Assembly: GCA_964020055.1 (NCBI GenBank)
Contig: OZ026533.1
Location: 310,001-374,000, forward strand
DNA: 64,000 bases
DNA from: G964020055 sp964020055
GTDB lineage: Bacteria; Pseudomonadota; Alphaproteobacteria; WRAU01; Hepatincolaceae
Direction of reading: 5' to 3'
Below are positions 18,300-27,430 of this stretch, in pieces; position 1 is the stretch's first letter, and the number at the start of each line of letters is the position of its first letter. The notes below the pieces were generated by a model, which made no database searches, had not been told where the DNA came from, and saw only the letters and a list, made by a program, of their open reading frames with translations. The position numbers were made by a program, and so were the translations under genes.

Positions 18300-18560
18300 C
18301 TATTCTTTATTTAAACCTGCAGCTTCTTGCATTTTAACAATCATATCTTGGTTTTTAGGCTCAGCTAAAAATACAGCTAAAGCATAAATAAAAGGATTTA
18401 ATGGTAAAGCAATTGTTTTTGTGTGCTGAGGAATTGCTTTTTGTGCATCTTCAACAACTTCATTAGGGTCTTGATTACCTAGCATTAACTTTACTACTCC
18501 TTGGTTAATGTTAATAGCTGTTATAGCATCGAAGTAAGCAATTTTATTTTTTTTTGGCAT
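18300..18560 (-). CDS. Small conserved-looking protein of unknown function
   Basis: An 86-residue protein starting MPKKNK. It contains a beta-like 'NQGVVKLMLGN', an acidic linker and a helical 'LPLNPFIYALAVFLAEPKNQ' C-terminal half ending in AAGLNKE. There is no signal peptide. A ribosome-binding site AAAGGA precedes the ATG. The function is unknown. It stands apart from neighbours by 80 bases downstream and over 450 upstream. Confidence 0.6.
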   Translation of the reverse strand: MPKKNKIAYFDAITAININQGVVKLMLGNQDPNEVVEDAQKAIPQHTKTIALPLNPFIYALAVFLAEPKNQDMIVKMQEAAGLNKE

Positions 18561-18915
18561 AAGTATATATCCTTTATTGTTATTTTATTATTTTAATTAG
18601 TTACTAGAAATAAAAATAATAATAAACTATGTAACACTATCAAAATTAAAGGAAAAAGTTCAATTTGTCATTTGAAAATATTAAAATCTTATAAAAAATG
18701 CTAATTAATTTTTATAAATACTCTTTCTAAACCCTTTATACAATGGTTCTTATAAAGTTTAAATATTTTTATTATTAAGATTAATTTTTAATATATTACA
18801 TTATAACTATGTTTTGTTATTTTGATTCTAAATTAAAAATATATCAAAGAAAAAATTTGATTATTATATTGTTTAAAAGTTTGATAAAAGAATTATTAAC
18901 AAAAGATTAATCTAC
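18561..18915. other. Non-coding gap upstream of aspS
   Basis: With the promoter candidate that follows, about 460 bases without a credible gene separate the small minus-strand gene from aspS. The stretch is uniformly AT-rich and shows no RNA-gene signature. Confidence 0.4.
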
Positions 18916-18944
18916 TATACATTGTTATTTTCATAATGTATAAT
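18916..18944 (+). promoter_or_regulatory. Candidate aspS promoter with overlapping dyad
   Basis: A TATAAT at 18939-18944 lies 17 bases after TATACA (18916-18921), giving a sigma70-like pair about 78 bases before the aspS start. TATACATT and AATGTATA at the two ends are exact inverted repeats. This is a pattern match only. Confidence 0.3.
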
Positions 18945-19022
18945 CAAAAATACTGTAATATGTTGTATATTAGCATGCAGTTTATTATTTCATTTAGTAA
19001 TTAAATTAGGGTTCAAGTATAA

Positions 19023-20804
19023 ATGCATCAATTTAGAACACATGTGTGTAATGAGTTAACAATTTTAAATGTTGGTTCAAAAGTTAAACTTTCTGGTTGG
19101 ATCAATCGTAAAAGAGATCATGGTAGTTTGATTTTTATAGATTTAAGAGATCATTACGGTATTACTCAATGTGTTATTGAATGTGAAAGCCAATTATTTA
19201 GTGTAGTAGAACATTTAAGAATTGAATCTGTAATTACAATAGTTGGTAGCGTTGTACAAAGAAGCTCAGAAACTATAAATCCAGAATTAAAAACTGGTGA
19301 AATTGAAGTTCAAATTGAAGAATTATTAGTTGAAAGTCCTTCTAAAGTATTACCCTTTATGGTTGCAGACGAAGATAATGCACCTGAAGAATTAAGATTA
19401 AAATATAGATTTTTAGACTTGAGAAGACAAGAAGTTCACAACAAAATTATGTTAAGATCAAAAATAATATCTTATATGAGAAAAAAAATGGAGGGGCTAG
19501 GATTTTTAGAAATGCAAACCCCTATTTTAACGTCTTCTTCACCAGAAGGTGCACGTGATTTTCTTGTTCCTAGCAGAAAACATCCTGGTAAATTTTATGC
19601 TTTGCCGCAAGCTCCTCAACAATTTAAACAAATGCTAATGATATCTGGTTTTGATAAATATTTTCAAATAGCTCCATGTTTTAGAGATGAAGATGCAAGA
19701 GCAGATAGAACTCCTGGGGATTTTTATCAGTTGGATTTTGAAATGGCTTATGTAACTCAGGAAGATGTATTAGAAATTGCACAAAATGTTTTACATAGTA
19801 CATTCCTTGAATTTGCAGGATCTAATAAAGTATCAGATAAGAATTTTCCTAGAATTCCATATAAAGAATGTATGGAAACATATGGAAGCGATAAACCAGA
19901 TTTAAGGAACCCTTTAATAATAGTTGAAAGTACAGCACCATTTGAAAATTCAGAATTTAGTTTATTTGCAAATTCTATCAAAAAAGGCTCATTTGTTAAA
20001 GCTATTTTAGCTCCTAATTCTTCTTCTAAACCAAGAAGTTTTTTTGATAAATTAAATGATTGGGCTAGATCTTCTGGAGCAGGAGGGCTAGGTTATATAA
20101 TTTTTGATACAGATGGTAAAGCCAAAGGTCCAATAGCAAGTAAGTTAACACAACAGCAACTTACATCAATAAGAACTATTACTAATGCTAAAGATGGAGA
20201 TAGTGTATTTTTCATTTGTGGAAAAGGTTTACAAACTCAAAAATTTGCAGGAATGGCTAGAAATAAAATTGCAGAAGAGTTAGATTTATTTGAAAAAAAC
20301 ATATTCAAATTTTGTTTTGTTATTGATTTTCCTATGTATGAGATCAATGAAACTACAAATAAATTAGATTTTTCCCATAATCCTTTTTCTATGCCACAAG
20401 GTGGTTTAGAAGCATTAGAAAATCAAGATCCTTTAGATATAAAGGCATATCAATATGACATAGTATGTAACGGTTTTGAATTATCAAGCGGTGCTATCAG
20501 AAATCATAAACCAGAATTAATGAAAAAAGCTTTTGAACTTGCAGGTTATACAGAAGACGATTTAAAAGAAAAATTTTCAGGTTTGTACGAGGCATTCCAA
20601 TATGGTGCTCCACCACATGGTGGTTCCGCTCCTGGAATAGATAGAATAGTTATGCTTTTGACTGATTCTATAAACATTAGAGAAATAATAACTTTTCCAT
20701 TAACTCAAAATGCTGAAGATCTGCTTATGAAGGCTCCTTCTGTTGCAACTTTGAAGCAACTTAAAGAACTACATATTAAATGTGAACTACCAAAAAATAA
20801 ATAG
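19023..20804 (+). CDS. aspS: Aspartyl-tRNA synthetase
   Basis: A 593-residue bacterial-type class II synthetase. An N-terminal anticodon-binding OB fold ('[20 protein letters not shown]') is followed by motif 2 ('[19 protein letters not shown]'), the inserted GAD domain at about residues 290-420, and motif 3 ('[19 protein letters not shown]'). It charges tRNA-Asp. In motif 3 the usual ALGLDR is APGIDR, a small variation. The next gene, xseB, follows after 14 bases. Confidence 0.96.
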   Translation: MHQFRTHVCNELTILNVGSKVKLSGWINRKRDHGSLIFIDLRDHYGITQCVIECESQLFSVVEHLRIESVITIVGSVVQRSSETINPELKTGEIEVQIEELLVESPSKVLPFMVADEDNAPEELRLKYRFLDLRRQEVHNKIMLRSKIISYMRKKMEGLGFLEMQTPILTSSSPEGARDFLVPSRKHPGKFYALPQAPQQFKQMLMISGFDKYFQIAPCFRDEDARADRTPGDFYQLDFEMAYVTQEDVLEIAQNVLHSTFLEFAGSNKVSDKNFPRIPYKECMETYGSDKPDLRNPLIIVESTAPFENSEFSLFANSIKKGSFVKAILAPNSSSKPRSFFDKLNDWARSSGAGGLGYIIFDTDGKAKGPIASKLTQQQLTSIRTITNAKDGDSVFFICGKGLQTQKFAGMARNKIAEELDLFEKNIFKFCFVIDFPMYEINETTNKLDFSHNPFSMPQGGLEALENQDPLDIKAYQYDIVCNGFELSSGAIRNHKPELMKKAFELAGYTEDDLKEKFSGLYEAFQYGAPPHGGSAPGIDRIVMLLTDSINIREIITFPLTQNAEDLLMKAPSVATLKQLKELHIKCELPKNK

Positions 20805-20818
20805 TATAAGATAATAGT

Positions 20819-21049
20819 ATGTCAAAAAAAAATTCTTTAGATAGTATTACTTCTGTGGAAGATTTAAAAAAGCAAAAAGTATCCTTCGAAACTGCTTTAA
20901 ATAAATTAGAGGATATTGTAAGCACACAATCAAATACTGATATATCTTTAGAAGAAAGTATAAAAAATTTCAAGCTATCTAAAATATTATCAGAATATTG
21001 TCAGGATATATTAAATCAAGCAAAATCAGAGATTGAAGAAATAGAATAA
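20819..21049 (+). CDS. xseB: Exodeoxyribonuclease VII small subunit
   Basis: A 76-residue helical protein with the XseB core 'FETALNKLEDIVS', then 'LEESIKNFKLSKILSEYCQ' and an acidic end. Exo VII degrades single-stranded DNA and needs XseA, which is not in this window. Its position ahead of ispA and dxs is the classic proteobacterial order. Confidence 0.9.
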   Translation: MSKKNSLDSITSVEDLKKQKVSFETALNKLEDIVSTQSNTDISLEESIKNFKLSKILSEYCQDILNQAKSEIEEIE

Positions 21050-21094
21050 AATTAAACATATCATTATAGATAATTATATATGTAGGTTGTTGTT

Positions 21095-21919
21095 ATGGAA
21101 AAGTTAATTAAAACAGTAATAAAAGAAACTAACTCAAAATTGGAATGCTTTACAGCAGATTATCATTTAGAAAATGAGATACATAAAGCTATAAATTATA
21201 CTTTGTTTAATGGTGGTAGGAGATTTAGATCTTTATTACTATATATTTTAGCTCAAGAGCTTGGCATTGATAAACATGTAGCAATTCATATTGGTGCTGC
21301 AATAGAAATGTTACATTGTAGCACATTAGTACATGACGATTTACCAGCTTTAGATAATGATGATTACAGAAGAAATCAATTAACATGTCACAGAAAGTTT
21401 TCAGAATCTACAGCGATTTTAGTTGGAGATGCACTTATTAGCGAAGCTTATTATTGGCTTGCTCATTCTAGTTTGACCATACCTGAAAATCTTAAATTGA
21501 GAATAATTTCTGAAGCTTCTTATGCAATGAGTTCTTCTAAAATAATTAATGGACAGGTTTTAGATTTATCTTTTACTAAAACTGGAGATATAGAAAAAGA
21601 TTATGAAAATATCATTAATATATATTTGTTAAAAACTTCACAATTAATTTCATTACCTTGTAAAATTGCCTTTCTTTTAGCTGAAAAGTCAGATGCAGAA
21701 ATAGATAAAATTGTAGAATATGCAGAAAATTTAGGACTGATATTTCAGTTTGCAGATGATTTAGAAGATAAAGGACAAGAAAGTACTAATGTCACTAGTA
21801 TTTTTAATGAAGACACTATAAAAGAAACTATAGAAGTTCTTAAAGAAAAATGTAATAAAATTTTAACCGAGTTGAATTTAGAAGCATTATCACCCGTAGT
21901 AGAATTAGTAATAAAATAA
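21095..21919 (+). CDS. ispA: Farnesyl diphosphate synthase / polyprenyl synthetase
   Basis: A 274-residue prenyl chain elongation enzyme. The first aspartate-rich motif is in 'LVHDDLPALDNDDYRR', the second in 'FQFADDLEDKG'. 'NGGRRFRSLLLY' binds isopentenyl diphosphate. Four residues separate the first-motif aspartates, as in bacterial short-chain synthases (type II FPPS). It makes the C15 precursor for undecaprenyl phosphate and quinones. It is flanked by xseB and dxs. Confidence 0.9.
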   Translation: MEKLIKTVIKETNSKLECFTADYHLENEIHKAINYTLFNGGRRFRSLLLYILAQELGIDKHVAIHIGAAIEMLHCSTLVHDDLPALDNDDYRRNQLTCHRKFSESTAILVGDALISEAYYWLAHSSLTIPENLKLRIISEASYAMSSSKIINGQVLDLSFTKTGDIEKDYENIINIYLLKTSQLISLPCKIAFLLAEKSDAEIDKIVEYAENLGLIFQFADDLEDKGQESTNVTSIFNEDTIKETIEVLKEKCNKILTELNLEALSPVVELVIK

Positions 21920-21950
21920 TAATTTTATTACGTTTTAAATAGGAAATAAA

Positions 21951-23807
21951 ATGTCTAAAAAAGGTCTTAAATTACTAGATTTAATTAGAACTCCTGAAGA
22001 TATAAAAAACTTTTCTAATTTAGAATTAGAAGAGCTATGTTCTGAGATAAGACATCTTATAATCGAAACGGTCAATAAAACAGGAGGGCATTTAGGTTCT
22101 TCATTAGGAGCTGTAGAATTATGTGTTGCATTGCATAAAGTTTACAATGCTCCCTATGATAAAATTATTTTTGATATAGGTCATCAAGCTTATGCTCATA
22201 AAATTTTAACTGAAAGAAAAGACAAATTTTCTACTTTAAGAACAGATAATGGCATATCAGGTTTTAATGACCCTATGGAAAGTATTTATGATGAATCTAT
22301 AGGAGGCCATAGCTCTGTGTCATTATCTTTTGCAACAGGGGTAAAGCAGGCATTAAAACTTAAAAATAACAATGACAATGTAGTAGCAGTGATAGGTGAT
22401 GCTTCTATTACTTCTGGGGTAGCTTTTGAAGCTCTAAATCACGCAGGATTTTTAAAAGATAACATGTTATTTATTCTTAATGACAATGATCTTTCAATAT
22501 CAAAACCCGTTGGGGCTTTGAGTAAATATTTTGAACATATCCGCTCTAGTTTTGTTTATGATAACTTTAGAAAAGTTAAAAATTTTGCAATTTCTAAGTT
22601 ACCATCTACTTTGAAAGATATAGCAATCAATATAGAAAATAACCTTTCAATTGGTAGTAAAAATTCTACTTTTTTTGATGATTTAGGTTTTCAATATATA
22701 GGTGTTATAGATGGTCATAACATTGAAGATTTGGTCAAAACGTTAGAATACATAAAAGAGCTTCCTGTAAATAGACCAATTTTATTACACGTTATAACAA
22801 AAAAAGGAAAAGGCTTTATAAATTCTGAAAATGCTTCAGATGGAATGCATGGTGTAAAAGGCGTTTCTACTGTAAATGTTTTACCCAATGCATCAGTATT
22901 TTCAAATGCTTTAATAAAATTAGCAGAAAAAGACAAAAGTATAGTTGCAATTTCAGCAGCGATGACCACAGGAACGGGTTTAAATAAATTTGAGAAAAAA
23001 TTTCCCGACAGAGTATTTGATGTTGGAATAGCGGAACAACATGCTGTTACATTTGCAGCAGGTTTAGCAAAACAAGGATTAAAACCTTTTGTAGCAATAT
23101 ATTCGACATTTATGCAAAGAGCTTATGATCAAGTTATACATGATGTATCTATATCTTCACTTCCTGTAAGATTTATAATGGATAGGGCAGGTTTTGTAGG
23201 AGTAGATGGTGCAACTCATGCAGGTCTTTATGATTATGCTATGTTCTTATCTGTACCTAATATAGTTTTCTGCGCTCCCTCAAACAGTAATGATATTCCT
23301 AAGATGTTAGCAATAATGCTTAATATAAATAATCAACCATCTTTTATGAGATATTATAAAGACAGTAATGGATTAGATTTTGATCACGATATTAATCTTG
23401 GTAAAGGAGTGATAATTTATGAAGGTTCAGATATTGCAGTATTATCTTTAGGAGAAATTTTACTTGAAGTTTTAGAAGCATATGAAAACTTAGTTAGCAT
23501 AGGAAAAAAAGTTACAGTAGTTGATTTGAAATTTGCATTGCCAATAGATAAAATTTTAATTAAACGGTTATGTGAAAATCATAAATGTATTTTAGTTGTA
23601 GAAGAAGGTTTTGGAAATCACTTATTTTCTATAGTATACGCGTGTATAGAAGAATTTGGTTTTTTAGGAAAAACTATATGTTCTACAATCACTATAAAAA
23701 ATTCTTATATTTCTCACAATATTAATACTTCAACACAACGATATAAGGCAGAAATTTCTAGTAAACATATATTCAATCGTTTAGTCGAATTGTTTGATAT
23801 TTTATAA
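21951..23807 (+). CDS. dxs: 1-deoxy-D-xylulose-5-phosphate synthase
   Basis: A 618-residue TPP enzyme that condenses pyruvate with glyceraldehyde 3-phosphate, the entry to the MEP isoprenoid pathway. 'GGHLGSSLGAVELCVALH' and 'DIGHQAYAHKIL' open the protein, the TPP motif 'GDASITSGVAFEALN' follows, and 'DVGIAEQHAVTFAAGLA' and 'MDRAGFVGVDGATHAG' mark the second domain. The length is normal. Co-transcription with ispA 31 bases upstream couples the first and a later pathway step. Confidence 0.96.
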   Translation: MSKKGLKLLDLIRTPEDIKNFSNLELEELCSEIRHLIIETVNKTGGHLGSSLGAVELCVALHKVYNAPYDKIIFDIGHQAYAHKILTERKDKFSTLRTDNGISGFNDPMESIYDESIGGHSSVSLSFATGVKQALKLKNNNDNVVAVIGDASITSGVAFEALNHAGFLKDNMLFILNDNDLSISKPVGALSKYFEHIRSSFVYDNFRKVKNFAISKLPSTLKDIAINIENNLSIGSKNSTFFDDLGFQYIGVIDGHNIEDLVKTLEYIKELPVNRPILLHVITKKGKGFINSENASDGMHGVKGVSTVNVLPNASVFSNALIKLAEKDKSIVAISAAMTTGTGLNKFEKKFPDRVFDVGIAEQHAVTFAAGLAKQGLKPFVAIYSTFMQRAYDQVIHDVSISSLPVRFIMDRAGFVGVDGATHAGLYDYAMFLSVPNIVFCAPSNSNDIPKMLAIMLNINNQPSFMRYYKDSNGLDFDHDINLGKGVIIYEGSDIAVLSLGEILLEVLEAYENLVSIGKKVTVVDLKFALPIDKILIKRLCENHKCILVVEEGFGNHLFSIVYACIEEFGFLGKTICSTITIKNSYISHNINTSTQRYKAEISSKHIFNRLVELFDIL

Positions 23808-23886
23808 TGTTATTTACTTTTATGTGCTTATATTGTAGTATAAAATTGTTATCATTATGTTTATAAAGTTAGTTTAAGGTTTAAAT

Positions 23887-25368
23887 TTGGGTTGTGCTTT
23901 GAAAAAAATTTTATGTATATTATTATCTATATCTTTATTTGCTTGTACCTCTAAGTCAAAAAATAATAATAAAAATACTAACTCGAAAGTTTCCATAGAA
24001 CAAAATGTTGTTAGTCAAGTTAAAAATGGTTATTTTTCATCTATTAATCAAAAACTAGGTAGAAAGACGCCAGATGAAAGTCAAAGACTTTTAAATAATG
24101 TTCAAAAAAAGGAACAAGAAGCTAATCAAGATCAAGGTTTTTTTGCTGTAGCTAATTCTTTTATGGCGTCAATGACAGCAAAAGATACAATTTCTAAATC
24201 CAATGAAGACTTAAATAAAAAAGCAGATATAAGTCCATATGTAAAAAAAGTTGCAACTTTTAAAACAGGTTTTAAAGTGAATACTTTTTCAATTTATTAT
24301 GGTAACTACACTTTGTTGCTTCAAATTCCTAAAAATATAAATTTTAGTTCTAAATCAAATAAAGAACTTATGGATATAGCTAGAAATAAGATTGTAAATT
24401 CTTCAGATGAAAATAAATATTTAGGTATACAAAATTATTCTACTATAGAAAGCAAATATTTATCTCCTAATATTAATATTGATACTGATTTAACCAATTT
24501 ATTAGCTACCTTAGATTTAAATGATAAATTAAATGATATTAATGAAAAAATTTCAGATTATAAAAAACAAATTGAGACTTTGAAAAATAAAGAAGCTAAA
24601 GGAATATCGGTAACTGTAAAGGATAAAAATAAAAAAACAGTTGCTTCTTCTGATAAGAAAACTAATATATCTTCCGATTTAGTTTTGACAGATGATAAAA
24701 AGCAAATTGAGCAAGAACATCTTGCAGATTTAATCAAAATAGATAAATTAAAAAAAGATATTGAGAAACTAGATAAAGATAAAGTAGCGCTTAATATATA
24801 TATCACAAATCAAAAAAGAGAAAATGATAAACAGAAAGAATATGTGCATAATTACAATTTAGTAGATTCTTATTTTAACGAAAATTTACAAATGGATTAC
24901 ACACGTAGAAATTTAAAAGATATTTATTTGTCTGATCCTCATATAGAGCTATTAAAAAACTTTACTTCTAACCTTAATCCAGATAAAAAATATATAGCTA
25001 TAATTAATATATTAGGTACAACATTGCCTAAATGGTTCGATGATAATATGCGAATTGAAAGAACGATATACACACAATATGTATATGATTATTTTTTGAA
25101 AAATTTTAAAAATATTAGAGTTGAAAAACGTTATGTTGATACAGTACCACAAGATCAAATATTTATAATTTTATCTTCTTATGATGGTGATATTCCTGAA
25201 AATGTTTATAATGCTGATAAAGGAAACATTTTAGAGTGGTTGACTAATTATCAAAAGTTGGAAAAAGAACAACAAGATGAAGCTAATTTGCGTAGACAAG
25301 AATTAGATAATGAACTTGTATTTCCTACTGAAGAAGAACCTACAGATAATTCTAATATTAATAATTAA
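23887..25368 (+). CDS. Coiled-coil lipoprotein of unknown function
   Basis: A 493-residue predicted lipoprotein starting at TTG 23887, seven bases after AAGG; a second TTG at 23899 is possible. A hydrophobic stretch ends in 'SLFACTSKS', putting the lipidated Cys near residue 20. Residues about 200-235 and 275-320 are strongly coiled-coil, with heptad Leu/Ile and Lys/Asp. The C-terminal domain (about 345-460) is globular and ends in an acidic tail. The family is not recognised. It precedes the carbonic-anhydrase-like exported protein by 58 bases, so both may act together in the envelope. Confidence 0.65.
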   Translation: MGCALKKILCILLSISLFACTSKSKNNNKNTNSKVSIEQNVVSQVKNGYFSSINQKLGRKTPDESQRLLNNVQKKEQEANQDQGFFAVANSFMASMTAKDTISKSNEDLNKKADISPYVKKVATFKTGFKVNTFSIYYGNYTLLLQIPKNINFSSKSNKELMDIARNKIVNSSDENKYLGIQNYSTIESKYLSPNINIDTDLTNLLATLDLNDKLNDINEKISDYKKQIETLKNKEAKGISVTVKDKNKKTVASSDKKTNISSDLVLTDDKKQIEQEHLADLIKIDKLKKDIEKLDKDKVALNIYITNQKRENDKQKEYVHNYNLVDSYFNENLQMDYTRRNLKDIYLSDPHIELLKNFTSNLNPDKKYIAIINILGTTLPKWFDDNMRIERTIYTQYVYDYFLKNFKNIRVEKRYVDTVPQDQIFIILSSYDGDIPENVYNADKGNILEWLTNYQKLEKEQQDEANLRRQELDNELVFPTEEEPTDNSNINN

Positions 25369-25426
25369 ATAATATATTAGTTATTTTAAATATATTTAAA
25401 TATAAAAATAAGTTGGATGTTTAATC

Positions 25427-26680
25427 ATGCGTATAGTATTATTTTTCTTTTTTATTTGTACGTTTATATTGGCTACATTTAATTTGTCTTTTGCTCAAAC
25501 TAAAGATACACCATATGTTTACACAAATAATGCATTTAGTTGGTATCAATATTGTGAATCTTTTTTAAGAGAAGCACCGATTGAGTTGCATTCTAAGCTT
25601 ATAAGAGATATGCAAATAGATATAAAATCTATAAAATTAGATTATAGAGCTATAAACTTAAAAAAAATTATATACACTCAAAATAGCTTAGAGTTTCTTC
25701 CTTTAGGTAATTATGAAATCAATGTTGATGATACAGAATATAAATTACAAAAATATTATTTTATATCTAACTCAGCTTTTGTAGTTTTAGGAAAACAATA
25801 TCTTTTAGAAACACATTTTTTATACGAATCTAAGCTTCCTTCTAATATTACAAAAAAACCTAGTTATTTAGTGTTAATAGTGTTTTATGATCTGGGTGAA
25901 CAAGATATATTTATTCATGATTTAGTAAGTAATATACCTAAAACTAATCTTCCACCTAAATCTTTGTCTTTAGATTCTAAAGTGAATTATATTTCATTAG
26001 ATTCTGAACAAAAGATTATTCCTGATAATATAAATGATTATGTATATTTTGAAGATATAAATCATTACAATACTTTTTGTCCAACAGGGGTATCTTTTTT
26101 AGTTTTGAAAGACCCTTTGGCTATATCTCTCCCAGATTCTGATTTATTAAACTCCCTTATTGGTGAAGCTCAGTTTTCTACTAATAGAATAAAACAGTTA
26201 ATATATAAAAAACTTAATAAAGTTGTAGAGGATAAACAAACTAATAATACTGCACTTTTTTCTTCAATGTTGCATGATTCTGAAAGATTAAAAATAGATC
26301 CTGAATATTACAGTGAACAAGATTTTTTAAAGGAAATATCAACTTTAGATCAACAGACTAAAAAACTTGAAGATACATGCCCTAAAGAAGAAGATCTATC
26401 ACTTAAAGAGATACCAACTGATAATAATAAAGAATCAATTCCATATCCTTCTGATAAAGAAGGAAACAATAAAGATAACAAAAACTCACCTGTTACTGAT
26501 AACAAAGAGATTATTTTATCTACTGAAACTAAAGTTTCTGAGAAAAAAGATTTGAAAGATTCTGCTCAAGATCAAAAAAACAGAAAAACAAATAACGGAA
26601 CTTTAGAAAAAAAATATAACGAAAGTGAATTATTACTAAAGGACTTTGAAGATTCTGATGACACTAGTGATCTATATTGA
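25427..26680 (+). CDS. Degenerate alpha-carbonic-anhydrase-fold exported protein
   Basis: A 417-residue protein with a Sec signal ending near 'LSFAQ'. Residues about 38-250 follow the alpha-carbonic anhydrase pattern: Cys43 then 'APIEL' eight residues on (family C...SPI.L), 'YKLQKYYFI', 'LLETHFLYES', 'YLVLIVFYDLGEQD' and 'CPTGVSFLVLKDPLAIS'. Of the zinc ligands only His130 remains; the HxH pair is Tyr111 and Ile113, and the PSE glutamate is Ala117. Cys43 and Cys218 can keep the usual disulfide. A low-complexity acidic tail of about 150 residues follows. It is probably a non-catalytic binding protein. The assignment was made by eye. Confidence 0.6.
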   Translation: MRIVLFFFFICTFILATFNLSFAQTKDTPYVYTNNAFSWYQYCESFLREAPIELHSKLIRDMQIDIKSIKLDYRAINLKKIIYTQNSLEFLPLGNYEINVDDTEYKLQKYYFISNSAFVVLGKQYLLETHFLYESKLPSNITKKPSYLVLIVFYDLGEQDIFIHDLVSNIPKTNLPPKSLSLDSKVNYISLDSEQKIIPDNINDYVYFEDINHYNTFCPTGVSFLVLKDPLAISLPDSDLLNSLIGEAQFSTNRIKQLIYKKLNKVVEDKQTNNTALFSSMLHDSERLKIDPEYYSEQDFLKEISTLDQQTKKLEDTCPKEEDLSLKEIPTDNNKESIPYPSDKEGNNKDNKNSPVTDNKEIILSTETKVSEKKDLKDSAQDQKNRKTNNGTLEKKYNESELLLKDFEDSDDTSDLY

Positions 26681-26771
26681 TTAATGATCATTTGTTATGG
26701 TATTTAATTGTTGAAAGTAATTACTTATGTTATAATAGATCATGTATTAATAATATAATGATTGGTGTTTC

Positions 26772-27371
26772 ATGTGAACTCTTAAAAATTCAACTTTATC
26801 TCAAGCTGATGAAGTTGTAAGATTAGCAGTATTAGCTCTAGATGGCTATGCTAAATATATTACTATAAATAATAATCAGATGATTATTCAGGATAGATTA
26901 AAAGAATTTTATTCTAGTAGTATAGTAACTCATTTACATAATTCTTGTTTTAAAGTTGCAGTAAAGGATAATAATATAGTGGGTGAAATTTCTTCATTTA
27001 GAGGTGATTTGATTCCTACTTATATGCGTAATACTGCACAAATAGTCTCAGGATATAATGAAGAATACAAAAAAGTTCTTTCTGTATTGAAAACTTTAAT
27101 GTCTTCAAGGGAAGCTGAGGATGATGAGTATTATATTGATACAGTCTCTGTCCATCCAGATTTTCGTAATCAAGGTATTGCTGAATATTTAATTAATTCT
27201 GCAATATTAAAGGCAAAAGAACAAGGGTTTTCTAAAGTTGTTTTGTTTGTTGATGTCAAAAAGCCTAATGTTCAAAAATATTATGAAAAATTAAATTTTA
27301 AGTTTTTACGTAAGTGTGATCCTATAAACGGTATTCAGTATAATAAAATGATATATAATATAACAATATAA
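26772..27371 (+). pseudogene. GNAT acetyltransferase with a stop at codon 2
   Basis: The GNAT frame is open from 26778 to 27371. The only in-frame ATG upstream (26772) is directly followed by TGA (26775-26777), as if CGA or AGA had mutated. An internal ATG at 26880 gives 163 residues but drops the first strand and helix ('LSQADEVVRLAVLAL'). The catalytic core is well kept: 'YIDTVSVHPDFRNQGIAEYL' with the acetyl-CoA loop, and 'VQKYYEKLNFKFLRK'. It may be a recent pseudogene or be translated from the inner start. The substrate is unknown. Confidence 0.6.
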
Positions 27372-27408
27372 ATAAATAGAGTTAGATTTTATCTAACTCT
27401 ATTTATTT
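27370..27408. terminator. Bidirectional terminator between convergent genes
   Basis: Two exact 18-base arms, AAATAAATAGAGTTAGAT and its complement, surround TTT and end in T-rich sequence on both strands. It serves the acetyltransferase gene from the left and the repeat-protein gene from the right. Confidence 0.8.
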
Positions 27409-27430
27409 ATATAAAAAACAATCAAATAAG

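Noticed and set aside
26772..26780. UGA reassigned to tryptophan
   Set aside because: Tryptophan in conserved positions is encoded by TGG throughout, and reading TGA as Trp gives no sensible extension at 6939 or 26678.
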